Below are positions 46,720 to 57,053 of a stretch of 64,000 nt of DNA, in pieces; position 1 is the stretch's first letter, and each line of letters starts with the position of its first letter. The notes under the pieces are model-generated. The model saw only the letters and a list, made by a program, of their open reading frames with translations. It was not told the origin of the DNA and did not search any database. The stretch is from an uncultured Eubacteriales bacterium. Its GTDB lineage: Bacteria > Bacillota > Clostridia > Oscillospirales > CAG-382. The translations under genes and the position numbers were made by a program. The stretch is from positions 112,775 through 176,774 of the forward strand of contig CAKSOW010000002.1 of the NCBI GenBank assembly GCA_934479825.1. The letters run 5' to 3'.

Positions 46720-49005
46720 GTGGCAAGTAAACTCGTTATACTCGAATCTCCCAACAAAATCAAGGCAGTCAAGGGATATCTCGGAAAAAATTACAAGGTT
46801 ATCGCGTCGGTCGGTCACGTCAGAGACCTGCCCAAAAGCACGCTTGGCATTGACATTGAACACGATTTTACCCCCAAATACATCAATATTCGCGGCAAAG
46901 GCGATATCATCAAGGATTTAAAAAAGGAGGCCAAGGCGGCTGACACCGTTTTTCTCGCAACCGACCCTGACCGTGAGGGTGAGGCCATTTCCTGGCATCT
47001 TATGCAGGTTTTGGGATTGGATGAAACCAAGGCCAAACGCATTCGTTTCAACGAAGTGACCGAAAGCGCCGTCAAGGCGGCTGTCAAGAATCCGGGCAAA
47101 CTGGACATGAATTTAGTGGATGCGCAACAGACGCGCCGCATTCTTGACCGTATTGTTGGTTATCAGCTCAGTCCGATTCTCTGGAAAAAGATCAAGAGCG
47201 GTCTTTCTGCCGGGCGTGTCCAATCGGTTGCCACACGTTTGATTGTTGACCGCGAAAACGAGATCCGTGCGTTCAAATCCGAAGAATACTGGACAATTGA
47301 CGCCATGTTGAAAACCGAAGCCGGAAAGAGCTTTAAAGCGACATATGTCACAAGCGCACGCAACAAATTTGAGCTTTCCAACAAGGAAAAAGCCGACGCG
47401 GTATTAGATAAGATTTCCGGAAAGCCGTTCACTGTCAAAGAGCTCAAAAAGTCGGTCCGCTACAAAAATCCCGCCCCGCCCTTTATCACCTCCACCTTAC
47501 AGCAGGAGGCCTACAAGCGTCTCGGCTTTTCTTCCGCCAAGACCATGAAAACCGCGCAAGAGCTATATGAAGGCGTTTCGCTCGGCAAGGACGGCTCGCA
47601 TGGTATCATCACCTACATGCGTACCGACTCGCTGCACATTTCACAGAGTGCTGCCGACAGTGCCGAAGAATATATCAAAACGACCTACGGAAAAGAATAC
47701 TATCCCGAAAAACGCCGTTTTTACAAATCGAGAAACGGCGCCCAGGACGCACATGAAGCCATTCGTCCGTCCTATATGAACTATCCGCCCAAGGCCATCA
47801 AGGAATATCTTTCAAACGATCAGTATAAATTATATAAACTGATCTGGGACAGATTCCTTGCCAGTCAGATGGCGTCCGCCGTTCTCGATACTGTCACGAT
47901 TGACACCGAATGCGAGGGCGTTGCGTTCCGTTCCTCCGGCTACACCATCCGGTTTATGGGCTATATGGCGCTTTACGACTACAAACCGGACGAAAAGAAC
48001 GACGACGACAGCGAAAAAGACAACATTCTCCCGGCCGTTGAAAAGGGGGATGTTCTCGAATGCACCGGCATAACGCCCTTACAGCACTTCACACAGCCCC
48101 CGGCGCGTTATTCCGAGGGTACGCTCGTCAAGGCGCTGGAAGAGCGCGGTCTCGGCCGTCCGAGTACATTCGCTTCGACCGTTACCACCATTATTCAGCG
48201 CGGCTATGTCGAACGCGACGCCAAAACGCTTGCCCCCACGCCGCTCGGAGAATTGACCACCAAGCTTATGTGCGACAATTTTGCCGAGATCGTCGATTAC
48301 GGCTTCACGGCAAACATGGAGGAATCCCTCGATGAAGTGGAAAGCGGCGAAAAGAAGATGTTAGACGTACTGCGTCCGTTCTACGCCGACTTTGAAAAAG
48401 AGGTTGACGACGCGTTAAAGAACATTGACCGCGAAAACTACAAGCTACCGGTTGTGGAAACCGATATAGTCTGCGAAAAATGCGGCAGCCGCATGGTTGT
48501 CAAGAGCGGACGTTTCGGCAAGTTTGCCGCTTGCCCGAATTATCCGGAATGCCGCAATACCAAGGCGCTTGACAAAGACGGCAATCCCATCACCAAAGAG
48601 GACAAGGAAGCAAGCGTCACACCTGCGCCCGACGATGTTAAATGCGACATCTGCGGCGGGCCCATGGTCATTCGCCGCGGCCGGTACGGCAAATTCTACG
48701 CCTGCGCCTCCTATCCGAAGTGCACCGGCACAAAACCGATCACCAAGGAAATCGATATTCCCTGCCCTTTATGCGGCTCGAAGATCGTCATCCGTCACGG
48801 CCGCAACCGCACGACGTTTTACAGCTGCGCCGCTTATCCGAAGTGCAAGTTCACCTCCTGCGACACGCCCACCGACAAGAAATGCCCGGTCTGCGGCGGT
48901 ATGCTCTTGCAAAAGCGCGGCAAAGAGGACGTTTATGTCTGCTATAACAAAGAATGTTCCTATAACGCCAAACCGAAAAAGTCCAAAGACAGCAAGTCCA
49001 AATAA
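46720..49005 (+). CDS. topA: DNA topoisomerase I (type IA)
   Basis: A 761-residue enzyme relaxing negative supercoils. It has the Toprim domain (KLVILESPNKIKAVKGYLG, ATDPDREGEAISWH), the active-site Tyr in YMRTDSLHIS, and C-terminal zinc ribbons (CEKCGSRMVVKSGRFGKF, CDICGGPMVIRRGRYGKF, CPLCGSKIVIRHGRN, CPVCGGMLLQKRG). The start is GTG at 46720 with a strong SD (AGGAGG); the frame is open further upstream but overlaps dprA. Confidence 0.97.
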   Translation: MASKLVILESPNKIKAVKGYLGKNYKVIASVGHVRDLPKSTLGIDIEHDFTPKYINIRGKGDIIKDLKKEAKAADTVFLATDPDREGEAISWHLMQVLGLDETKAKRIRFNEVTESAVKAAVKNPGKLDMNLVDAQQTRRILDRIVGYQLSPILWKKIKSGLSAGRVQSVATRLIVDRENEIRAFKSEEYWTIDAMLKTEAGKSFKATYVTSARNKFELSNKEKADAVLDKISGKPFTVKELKKSVRYKNPAPPFITSTLQQEAYKRLGFSSAKTMKTAQELYEGVSLGKDGSHGIITYMRTDSLHISQSAADSAEEYIKTTYGKEYYPEKRRFYKSRNGAQDAHEAIRPSYMNYPPKAIKEYLSNDQYKLYKLIWDRFLASQMASAVLDTVTIDTECEGVAFRSSGYTIRFMGYMALYDYKPDEKNDDDSEKDNILPAVEKGDVLECTGITPLQHFTQPPARYSEGTLVKALEERGLGRPSTFASTVTTIIQRGYVERDAKTLAPTPLGELTTKLMCDNFAEIVDYGFTANMEESLDEVESGEKKMLDVLRPFYADFEKEVDDALKNIDRENYKLPVVETDIVCEKCGSRMVVKSGRFGKFAACPNYPECRNTKALDKDGNPITKEDKEASVTPAPDDVKCDICGGPMVIRRGRYGKFYACASYPKCTGTKPITKEIDIPCPLCGSKIVIRHGRNRTTFYSCAAYPKCKFTSCDTPTDKKCPVCGGMLLQKRGKEDVYVCYNKECSYNAKPKKSKDSKSK

Positions 49006-49060
49006 CGGTGTTCGCGTCAAAGGCACATAACCACCGACACCCACGGAAAGGAACACAACC

Positions 49061-50074
49061 ATGAATATCATTATCGACTGCATGAGCGGCGACAACGCGC
49101 CGGAGGAAATCGTAAAAGGCGCGCTGGACGGCGCTGCCAAATACGAAGTCACGCCGGTTTTAGTCGGCGAAGAGTCAGCCATCCGCGCTGTTGCGGAAAA
49201 AAACGGCCTGAAACTCGACGGTGCGCGTCTTGTAAACGCGTGCGGCCCCCATATCACCATGGAGGACGCACCGGGCGACGTTATGTCAAAAGAAAAGGCG
49301 CAGAGCTCCATGGCAGTCGCGCTTGATCTTTTAAAAAACGGTGAGGGAGACGCGCTCATCAGCGCAGGAAACACCGGTGCGCTGTTGACCGGCGCGACCT
49401 TGAAGATCCGCCGTATCAAAGGCGTGCGGCGTGCGGCATTAGGTGCCATCATTCCTCTCGGTTCTCCGACCATGCTTGCCGACGCCGGAGCGCAGACCGA
49501 CTGCACGCCGGAGAATTTGGTATTATTTGCCGTCATGGGCAGTCTGTTCATGGAAAAAGTCATGGGAATCGCTCGTCCTAAGGTCGCTCTCATCAACAAC
49601 GGCGCGGAGGAGCACAAGGGCACGCCTTTGCAGAGCGAGGCCTATCAGCTGTTGAAAGCTGACAAGAGCTTGAATTTCATCGGCAACATCGAAGGACGCG
49701 AAATTCCCGAAGGCAATGCGGATGTATTGGTTGCCGACGGGTTTACCGGAAACATTGTTTTAAAAATGTGCGAGGGACTCGGTATTTTTGTCAAATCCAC
49801 CCTCAAAAAACTGTTTTATCACAATGCGCTTTCCAAGGTCGGCGCTCTGTTTGTCAAAGGAAGCCTTGACAAATTGAAGAAAGATATGGACTATTCCGAA
49901 TACGGCGGCGCGCCCTTTTTAGGCATTGCAAAGCCGGTCATCAAAGCGCACGGTTCTTCCAACGCCAAGAGCATTTCGTATTGCGTGCTGCAAGCCAAGA
50001 ACTATGCGACAAGCGGCATGATCGACGAAATTGCGCGCTTTGCCGCTGAACAGACGGCAAAACCGGAAAATTAA
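49061..50074 (+). CDS. plsX: Phosphate acyltransferase PlsX
   Basis: A 337-residue enzyme converting acyl-ACP to acyl-phosphate for phospholipid synthesis. Family blocks are DCMSGDNAPEEIVKGAL, SAGNTGALLTGATLKI, LADAGAQTDCTPENL, LINNGAEEHKGTPLQ and VADGFTGNIVLKMCEG. The usual acpP between plsX and rnc is missing here; only 15 nt separate the two genes. An SD (GGAAAGG) precedes the ATG. Confidence 0.96.
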   Translation: MNIIIDCMSGDNAPEEIVKGALDGAAKYEVTPVLVGEESAIRAVAEKNGLKLDGARLVNACGPHITMEDAPGDVMSKEKAQSSMAVALDLLKNGEGDALISAGNTGALLTGATLKIRRIKGVRRAALGAIIPLGSPTMLADAGAQTDCTPENLVLFAVMGSLFMEKVMGIARPKVALINNGAEEHKGTPLQSEAYQLLKADKSLNFIGNIEGREIPEGNADVLVADGFTGNIVLKMCEGLGIFVKSTLKKLFYHNALSKVGALFVKGSLDKLKKDMDYSEYGGAPFLGIAKPVIKAHGSSNAKSISYCVLQAKNYATSGMIDEIARFAAEQTAKPEN

Positions 50075-50089
50075 CAAGGAGTGAGTATT

Positions 50090-50797
50090 GTGCAGGATCA
50101 GATAAAAGAACTTGAAACGCGCATCGGCTACACCTTTTCGGACAAGAATCTGGCTGCAACCGCGCTCACGCATTCTTCTTTTTCCAACGAAAACAAAGCG
50201 CACGGCGTGGATGTGCGCTGCAACGAACGTCTGGAATTCTTAGGCGATTCGGTTTTATCCCTCATTGCAAGCGTATACCTGTTCAAGGAGAATCACGACC
50301 TGTTTGAGGGGGATCTAACCAAGATCCGCGCCGGCGTGGTATGTGAAAACGCGCTGTACGACTATGCTAAGGATATCGGACTCGGCGAACTTCTGATGCT
50401 CGGCAGGGGCGAGGAAAACACCGGCGGAAGGAACCGCAAATCCATCCTTTCCGACGCGTTTGAGGCGGTCATTGCCGCCGTATATCTCGACGGCGGTTTT
50501 GAAAAGGCGCAGGGCTTTGTTCTGCCCTTTGTCAAGGACGCCGCCGCAAAGCTTATGCAAAGCGGCTCGACCGAAGATTATAAAACGCTTTTGCAGAAAT
50601 TCATCCAACATAACCGCGGCGATATTCTCGAATATGCCGTAGTCAGTGAATCCGGTCCCTCCCACAACCGCACCTTTGAGGTAAAAGTTTCGCTAAACAA
50701 CAACGTCATCGGCGGCGGTTTCGGCTACTCCAAGCGCGAAGCCGAGCAGCAGGCGGCCAAAGAGGCTCTTCGCCTGTTCGGCGAGGTAAAAGACTGA
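50090..50797 (+). CDS. rnc: Ribonuclease III
   Basis: A 235-residue double-strand-specific RNase processing rRNA and mRNA. The catalytic signature is NERLEFLGDSVLSLI near residues 45-59, with metal ligands in GEENTGGRNRKSILSDAFEAVIAAVYLDGG, and a C-terminal dsRNA-binding domain (DYKTLLQKFIQ to KEALRLFGEV). The GTG at 50090 is preferred to the GTG at 50081 because the SD (AAGGAG) overlaps the latter. Confidence 0.96.
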   Translation: MQDQIKELETRIGYTFSDKNLAATALTHSSFSNENKAHGVDVRCNERLEFLGDSVLSLIASVYLFKENHDLFEGDLTKIRAGVVCENALYDYAKDIGLGELLMLGRGEENTGGRNRKSILSDAFEAVIAAVYLDGGFEKAQGFVLPFVKDAAAKLMQSGSTEDYKTLLQKFIQHNRGDILEYAVVSESGPSHNRTFEVKVSLNNNVIGGGFGYSKREAEQQAAKEALRLFGEVKD

Positions 50798-50800
50798 CGC

Positions 50801-51862
50801 ATGAAAAAGCATGCCAATATTCCGGTCTTTATTCCGCACGAGGGCTGTCCGAACAACTGCGTTTTCTGCAATCAGCGCGCCATTACGGGTATGCATGAAA
50901 AAGCGGAGCGCGACATCCGGCCGGAAATCGATGCGGCGCTTGAAAGTCTGACTTTGCCGCCATGCGAAATTCAGATAGCGTTTTTCGGCGGCAGTTTCAC
51001 CGGAATCGACCGAAATCTTATGGTCCGGCTGTTAAGCGACGCCTATACATACGTACAGGAAAGAAAGGTGGATTCCATCCGGCTTTCCACCCGTCCGGAC
51101 TATATTTCGGAGGAAATTCTCGATATTCTCAAATCTCACGGCGTAAAAAGCGTGGAGCTTGGAATCCAGAGCATGGATGACAGCGTGTTGAAAAGATCCC
51201 TGCGCGGCCACTCATCCGAAGACAGCGAACGCGCCTGTGCGCTCGTAAAAGCCCATGGGTTCGAGCTTGTCGGTCAGATGATGTCCGGTCTTCCCGGCTC
51301 AACCGAAGAAAGCGAAGTCCGCACTGCAAAAAAATTAGCCGCTATGGGGTGCGACGCGGCGCGGCTGTATCCGACCGTGGTATTTGAGAACACCGAGCTA
51401 TGCCGCATGGCTAAAAGCGGCGAATATACGCCGCTTGATGAAGAACAGGCCATTAAACGCGGGGCGTCGGTGCTGGAAGCGTTGATACAGAATGGTGTAA
51501 AACCGATCCGGATCGGCTTGCAGGCAACCGAAGCGCTATGCGCCGGAACCGACGTTTACGGCGGCACCCATCACAGCGCTCTCGGCGAACGGATCGAAGG
51601 CGAATATTACAGACGGTTGCTTGCCGGATTGCTGGAACCGCTGTCCCAAAATCTTTCGGACAAGCCGGAGGAATGCGTCATTTTTTGTGCGCCCGGCGAG
51701 GAATCCAAGGTGTCGGGACAAAAGAAAATCAACCGTTTGTGGCTTGCCGAAACGCTTTTCGGAAATCCCGGAGAGGCGCGCCGGATAAAGATCCGGCCGT
51801 CAGACAGACTGTCGCCGTATTCGCTTGAACTTGATGCGTACCGGCCAAAACGGAAAACATAA
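50801..51862 (+). CDS. Elp3-like radical SAM protein
   Basis: A 353-residue radical SAM enzyme with the cluster motif GCPNNCVFCNQR (CxxxCxxC), FFGGSFTGI, RLSTRPDYI and the Elp3-type ELGIQSMDDSVLKRSLRGH. It is often found between rnc and smc in Clostridia. The C-terminal region differs from eukaryotic Elp3 and has no acetyltransferase domain, so its reaction is unknown. It starts 3 nt after the rnc stop. Confidence 0.87.
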   Translation: MKKHANIPVFIPHEGCPNNCVFCNQRAITGMHEKAERDIRPEIDAALESLTLPPCEIQIAFFGGSFTGIDRNLMVRLLSDAYTYVQERKVDSIRLSTRPDYISEEILDILKSHGVKSVELGIQSMDDSVLKRSLRGHSSEDSERACALVKAHGFELVGQMMSGLPGSTEESEVRTAKKLAAMGCDAARLYPTVVFENTELCRMAKSGEYTPLDEEQAIKRGASVLEALIQNGVKPIRIGLQATEALCAGTDVYGGTHHSALGERIEGEYYRRLLAGLLEPLSQNLSDKPEECVIFCAPGEESKVSGQKKINRLWLAETLFGNPGEARRIKIRPSDRLSPYSLELDAYRPKRKT

Positions 51863-51876
51863 AGGATGAAAACAAT

Positions 51877-54800
51877 TTGTATTTAAAAGCATTGGAACTA
51901 CGGGGGTTCAAATCGTTTCCCGACAAGACGCGCCTGGAATTTGAAAAAGGCGTTACCGCCGTTGTCGGCCCGAACGGCAGCGGAAAATCGAATATTTCCG
52001 ACGCGGTCCGGTGGGTTCTCGGCGAAATGTCGCCCAAGAGCTTACGCGGCTCCAAAATGGAGGACGTTATTTTCGCAGGCACTGCCAAGCGTTCCCAGAC
52101 CGGCTTCTGCGAGGTTTCCATCATTATCGATAATTCCGCGTCCGAACTTCCGAATGATGCCGCCGAAGTCAAGGTCACGCGCAAATTCTTCCGTTCGGGC
52201 GACAGCGAATACCGCATCAACGACAAGCCCAGCCGCTTAAAGGATATTTATGAGCTGTTTCTCAACACCGGTATCGGCCGCGAGGGCTATTCGGTCATCG
52301 GCCAAGGCAAAATTGCCGAAGTTCTTTCCCAGAAAAGCGACGAACGCCGGCACATTTTTGAAGAAGCCGCCGGCATTTCCAAATACCGTTACCGCAAGAA
52401 CGACGCCCAGAAAAAATTGGCTGAGACTGACACAAATCTTGTCCGTCTTACCGATATTGCCTCTGAAATCAGCACGCGTTTAGGGCCGCTGGAAAAAGAC
52501 GCGGAAAACGCGAAAAAATATCTGGAACTTGCCGAAAAAAAGAAAAGTCTTGAAGTCGCGCTGTGGTTGGAACGGCTTTCAAAAGCCGACCAATCCGCCC
52601 GGCGCTTGGAAAACGAACACGCCGAAGCCGAGAAAAACTATGCCGGAAAAGAGCGCGAATTGGAGCTTTCCGAAGCGGCTCTCGACGGAATTTTCAACAA
52701 AAAGCAGTTTATCACCAACAAAGCCGAAAACACACGGCGCGACATTTCTCATTTGGAAGAAGAAAAGAACCGGTTAGAAAAACTGCGTTCCCTTTCGGAA
52801 AACGATGTTTCGCACTTAAATGAGCGAAAAAACGAGGTTTCTGCCGGAATCCGTCTTGCCGAAACCGAAACGGCCAAAGAAATCGAAACCGAGCTTGATG
52901 CGGCGTTTGCCAAAAAGGAAGAAAAGAGTACCATCCTTGCCTCCCTTACGGCTAAAACCGAACAGTTACGCGCCGATGCCGCGCAAGCCGAAAAAACGCG
53001 CGATGAGATCGACACGGCACTCGGGCAGGCTGATACCGACATTCGCGCGATAGGCGAACGGCTTACCGATTTGAAAATCCGCGAAGCCGCCGAAATGAAC
53101 TCGGAAAAGTCCGAAGCTGAGCGCAGAAGCTTTTTGCAGGCGGAGATTACCAAGCAAACCGAAGAATTAGAACAGACCTATAAATTTCACGAGGCCGCCG
53201 AAACGCGAAAAAAAGAATTTGAAGCCGAGAAAAAACAGCTTGACGAGGATATTGCCGCCGAAAAAGCGGCTCTCGACGCGCTCCGTTCGGAAAAAGAAAG
53301 CCTTTTGCGGCAAAAGAACGAATATGCCGCGTCCTATGCGGCCGATACCCATCGCCGCGAGACGCTTGTCAAAATGGACGCGCTCCTTGAAGGCTATCCC
53401 GGCAGCGTCAAGGCTGTGATGAACGCGCGGGAGCTTGCCGGAATCTGCGGGCCCGTTTCCCGGCTTCTCACGGTGGACGGCGAATATGTCACTGCTATTG
53501 AAACCGCGCTGGGGGCGGCTGTTTCCAACATCATTGTGGAGGATGAAAACAGCGCCAAGGCCGCCATTCGTTTCTTGAAAGACACGCACGCCGGACGCGC
53601 CACGTTCCTGCCGCTCACGTCGGTAAACGGAAAAACGCTCTCCGAACCGACGCTTTCCTCCGCGCGCGGTTATATCGGCATTGCAAGCACGCTCATCTCC
53701 TGCGATAAGAAATACGACAGCGTAGCCGCCTATCTTCTCGGAAGAACGGTGGTTGCCGACAATCTTGATAACGCGTCGCTCATAGCGCGCAAGTACGGTT
53801 TTCGTTACAAGGTCGTCACCTTGGACGGTCAGGTCGTCAACGCCGGCGGTTCATATACGGGCGGTTCGGCGGCGTTCAAGACCGGCGTGATGTCGCGTTC
53901 GTCGGACATTGCGTCTCTTGATAAGACCATTGCCGAAACATTGGCCGCCGCCAAAAAGCTGAACGAAAAGATTGCCGAAAACGAACAGGCGATTACCGAA
54001 AGCACGGAATACATTGAAAGTCTGCAAAACGACCTTTCCAATGCGCAAAGCGGCCTTTACCGCAGTCAGAACGACATGGCTCTGCACGCCGAGCATATTG
54101 AGGCCTGCTCGGCACGCTTGAAAGCCATGAACGCCCAACTCGACGAATACGATTCCGCAAAGATCAGGGAACGCCTTTCCGCCCTCTCTGCCAAACGCGC
54201 AGAAGTCGAACTTGAAGCCGAAGACGCGGCACGCAAACGCGCCGAACTTGACAAAACGGCTGACGAGATCTACGAAAAGCTCGAACAGACAAAGAAAGAA
54301 CTTGCCGATGCGCAGCTGTCAGCGCTTGCCGCTCAAAAAGACGCGGAAAACGCCGAGGACGCCATTCGGAGTCTGCAAAACAAGCGCGATGAAAATCAAA
54401 AGAAGCTCGCGGCTTTAAAAGAGGAAAAAGACGCGTTGGAAAAACGTCTTTCCGGCATTGCCTTTGACATGGAAAGCGGCAAAAAAGCGTTGGATGACGC
54501 AAATTCCGCCGTCGAAAAGGCGAAAGATGAATTGTCCGCGCTCTTGAAAGAAGCCGAATCGCTTGAAAGCGCGGCAAACAAGGCGCGTGAAAACCAAAAA
54601 GGTCTTTTGCGCGACAAAGAAGTCTTTTTTGAGCAGATGACACGGCTTGCGTCCTCTCTCGAAAACAGCCGCAACGAATACGATACGCTGACAGCCAAGC
54701 TGTTTGAGGAATATTCCCTTTCCTATTCCGAGGCGATTTCTCTGAACCTGCCCAAACCCGAGCCGGGTTCGGACAAGGAACTTGCGTCCATTAAGGGAAA

Positions 54801-55431
54801 AATCCGCGCGCTCGGGCATATCAACGTCGGCGCTGTGGAAGAATATAAGGAAACCAAGGAACGCTTTGACTTCATGAGCAAACAGATAAGCGACCTTGAA
54901 GAAGCCAAAAAGAGCTTAGAAAACATCATCAAGCGCTTAGAAAGCGACATGAAGCGCATGTTTGCCGAGGCGGTGGAAAAAATCGGGACAAGCTTCAAGC
55001 GTGTGTTTACCGAGCTTTTCGGCGGCGGCAGTGCGGAAATTGTCATCACCGCCCCTGAAAACATGCTTGAATCCGGCATTGAAATCAACATTCAGCCGCC
55101 CGGAAAGACTGTCAAGAACATTTCGTTACTCTCCGGCGGCGAGCAGGCTTTCACCGCCATTGCGCTGTATTTTGCCATTCTGGAAGTCAATCCGGCGCCT
55201 TTTTACATTTTCGATGAAATCGAGGCGGCGCTTGACGATGTCAACGTCAACCGGTTTGCCGCTTATGTCAAAAAGCACTCCGACACACAATTTATCATCA
55301 TTACGCACCGTCGCGGCACCATGGAGGTGGCCGACACCATGTATGGCGTTACCATGCAGGAAAAGGGCGTATCCAGCTTCTTGAAAGTCAATATAGACGA
55401 TGTGGAATCCAAGACCGGCGTCAAGCTGTAA
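51877..55431 (+). CDS. smc: Chromosome segregation protein SMC
   Basis: A 1184-residue condensin ATPase: N-terminal Walker A VVGPNGSGKSNISDAVRWVLGE, a long coiled coil, the hinge around residues 510-650 (GYPGSVKAVMNAREL to VVTLDGQVVNAGGSYTGGS), a second coiled coil, and the C-terminal signature LLSGGEQAFTAIAL with Walker B FYIFDEIEAALDDVNV. It compacts and segregates the chromosome with ScpAB, which are not in the window. The start is TTG at 51877, with AAAGGA about 9 nt upstream. Confidence 0.98.
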   Translation: MYLKALELRGFKSFPDKTRLEFEKGVTAVVGPNGSGKSNISDAVRWVLGEMSPKSLRGSKMEDVIFAGTAKRSQTGFCEVSIIIDNSASELPNDAAEVKVTRKFFRSGDSEYRINDKPSRLKDIYELFLNTGIGREGYSVIGQGKIAEVLSQKSDERRHIFEEAAGISKYRYRKNDAQKKLAETDTNLVRLTDIASEISTRLGPLEKDAENAKKYLELAEKKKSLEVALWLERLSKADQSARRLENEHAEAEKNYAGKERELELSEAALDGIFNKKQFITNKAENTRRDISHLEEEKNRLEKLRSLSENDVSHLNERKNEVSAGIRLAETETAKEIETELDAAFAKKEEKSTILASLTAKTEQLRADAAQAEKTRDEIDTALGQADTDIRAIGERLTDLKIREAAEMNSEKSEAERRSFLQAEITKQTEELEQTYKFHEAAETRKKEFEAEKKQLDEDIAAEKAALDALRSEKESLLRQKNEYAASYAADTHRRETLVKMDALLEGYPGSVKAVMNARELAGICGPVSRLLTVDGEYVTAIETALGAAVSNIIVEDENSAKAAIRFLKDTHAGRATFLPLTSVNGKTLSEPTLSSARGYIGIASTLISCDKKYDSVAAYLLGRTVVADNLDNASLIARKYGFRYKVVTLDGQVVNAGGSYTGGSAAFKTGVMSRSSDIASLDKTIAETLAAAKKLNEKIAENEQAITESTEYIESLQNDLSNAQSGLYRSQNDMALHAEHIEACSARLKAMNAQLDEYDSAKIRERLSALSAKRAEVELEAEDAARKRAELDKTADEIYEKLEQTKKELADAQLSALAAQKDAENAEDAIRSLQNKRDENQKKLAALKEEKDALEKRLSGIAFDMESGKKALDDANSAVEKAKDELSALLKEAESLESAANKARENQKGLLRDKEVFFEQMTRLASSLENSRNEYDTLTAKLFEEYSLSYSEAISLNLPKPEPGSDKELASIKGKIRALGHINVGAVEEYKETKERFDFMSKQISDLEEAKKSLENIIKRLESDMKRMFAEAVEKIGTSFKRVFTELFGGGSAEIVITAPENMLESGIEINIQPPGKTVKNISLLSGGEQAFTAIALYFAILEVNPAPFYIFDEIEAALDDVNVNRFAAYVKKHSDTQFIIITHRRGTMEVADTMYGVTMQEKGVSSFLKVNIDDVESKTGVKL

Positions 55432-55461
55432 GGCCGGCACAATTTTGAAAGGAATACAACT

Positions 55462-56394
55462 ATGGGATTTTTTGAACGTCTGAAAGAGGGTTTACGCAAA
55501 ACCAAAGAATCGATCTTCGGACAGGTAAACAGCATTTTCAAACATTTTACCAAAGTCGATGAAGAAATGTTAGAAGAGCTGGAAGAGGTTCTGATTGCGT
55601 CGGATCTCGGAGTGAATGTCACCGAAACCATTATCGACACTCTGCGTGATCACATAAAGGAAAAACACTTGACAGATCCGGAAGAGGCACGTTTGGAGCT
55701 TATCGCCATTCTGGAAGAGATCATCGGCGAAAACGAGGGGCTGAAACTTGACACTAAACCGTCGGTCATTTTTGTCATCGGCGTCAACGGCGTCGGCAAA
55801 ACCACCTCGATTGCCAAAATCGCGCATTTATTGAAGAAACAGGGAAAATCCGTTGCTCTTGCCGCCGCGGATACGTTCCGCGCCGCCGCCATTGACCAGC
55901 TGGAAATCTGGGCAGACCGGGTCGGCGTGCCGCTCATCAAGCACTCAGAGGGTTCTGACCCTGCCGCTGTCGTTTTTGACGCGGCAAACTATGTCAAGAG
56001 CCATGGGACGGACGTTCTGATTGTCGATACGGCCGGCCGGCTTCACGTCAAAAAGAATCTCATGGATGAGCTTGCCAAGATCGCACGCGTACTCGATCGG
56101 GAACTGCCGGGCTGTTCCCGCGAAAACCTGTTGGTGCTTGACGCCGTGACCGGTCAGAACGCCATCAATCAGGCAAAAGAATTCACCCATGCCGCCGACA
56201 TTACCGGCATCATTCTCACCAAACTCGACGGCACTGCCAAAGGCGGCGTTATCATTTCGGTCAAGAGCGAACTCGGCATCCCCGTCAAATTCATCGGCGT
56301 CGGCGAGCAGATGGACGATTTACAGCCGTTTGATCGCGCCCAGTTTGTAAACGCGCTGTTCAACGAAAGCGAAACGCCGGACGAAGAACACTAA
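55462..56394 (+). CDS. ftsY: Signal recognition particle receptor FtsY
   Basis: A 310-residue SRP GTPase docking ribosome-SRP complexes at the membrane. It has the N domain (FFERLKEGLRKTK), G1 GVNGVGKTTSIAKIA, the insertion-box DTFRAAAIDQLEIW, DTAGRLHVKKNLMDEL, TKLDGTAKGG and GVGEQMDDLQPFD. The acidic A domain is absent, as in many Gram-positives. It lies 30 nt downstream of smc with an SD (AAAGGAA). Confidence 0.97.
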   Translation: MGFFERLKEGLRKTKESIFGQVNSIFKHFTKVDEEMLEELEEVLIASDLGVNVTETIIDTLRDHIKEKHLTDPEEARLELIAILEEIIGENEGLKLDTKPSVIFVIGVNGVGKTTSIAKIAHLLKKQGKSVALAAADTFRAAAIDQLEIWADRVGVPLIKHSEGSDPAAVVFDAANYVKSHGTDVLIVDTAGRLHVKKNLMDELAKIARVLDRELPGCSRENLLVLDAVTGQNAINQAKEFTHAADITGIILTKLDGTAKGGVIISVKSELGIPVKFIGVGEQMDDLQPFDRAQFVNALFNESETPDEEH

Positions 56395-56417
56395 AAACGA
56401 AAGGAATCCGAAGATTC

Positions 56418-57017
56418 ATGAAAATCGTTGTTGCAACCAAAAACGCGCATAAAGTCAAAGAACTGTCCGAAATGTTGGCCCTTGACGGACTTTCGCTTGT
56501 GACGCTGTCCGATATGGGCTTTACCGGTGAAATCGAAGAAAACGGTTCGACCTTTGCCGAAAACGCACTTATCAAGGCACGCACGGCCGCCCGGTTATAC
56601 GGGCTTCCGGCTCTTGCGGACGATTCCGGGCTGTGTGTGGACGCGCTGGACGGCGAACCGGGTATCTATTCGGCGCGTTATGCGTCAGCCGACGGGGAAA
56701 ACGCAAGCGACGCGGCCAACGTCGAAAAACTGCTCGAAAAGTTGAAAAGCATTCCCTCCGGCGAACGCACGGCACGTTTTGTCTGCGCGATTGCGCTTGT
56801 AACTCCGGACGGTTCGGAAAAAGTTGTGACCGGCGCCTGCGAGGGTGTTATTACAAGCGAAGTCCGCGGTAAAGGCGGCTTCGGTTACGACCCGGTCTTT
56901 TACTATGTTCCCTATTGCAAAACATTCGGAGAAGCCACCGAGGAAGAAAAAAACAAGGTCAGCCACCGGGCAAATGCGGTGCGCCAGATCCGGGAAGAAT
57001 TTTTAAAGCTTCTTTAA
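56418..57017 (+). CDS. rdgB: XTP/dITP diphosphatase (Ham1/RdgB)
   Basis: A 199-residue house-cleaning pyrophosphatase removing non-canonical purine nucleotides. Motifs are ATKNAHKVKEL at the N-terminus, the catalytic ADDSGLCVDALDGEPGIYSARYA, GKGGFGYDPVF and the C-terminal SHRANAVRQI. Length and order match the family; an SD (AAAGGAAT) precedes the ATG. Confidence 0.96.
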   Translation: MKIVVATKNAHKVKELSEMLALDGLSLVTLSDMGFTGEIEENGSTFAENALIKARTAARLYGLPALADDSGLCVDALDGEPGIYSARYASADGENASDAANVEKLLEKLKSIPSGERTARFVCAIALVTPDGSEKVVTGACEGVITSEVRGKGGFGYDPVFYYVPYCKTFGEATEEEKNKVSHRANAVRQIREEFLKLL

Positions 57018-57053
57018 TTTCCAAAAACAATACACATTACGAGGTTAAATTTT

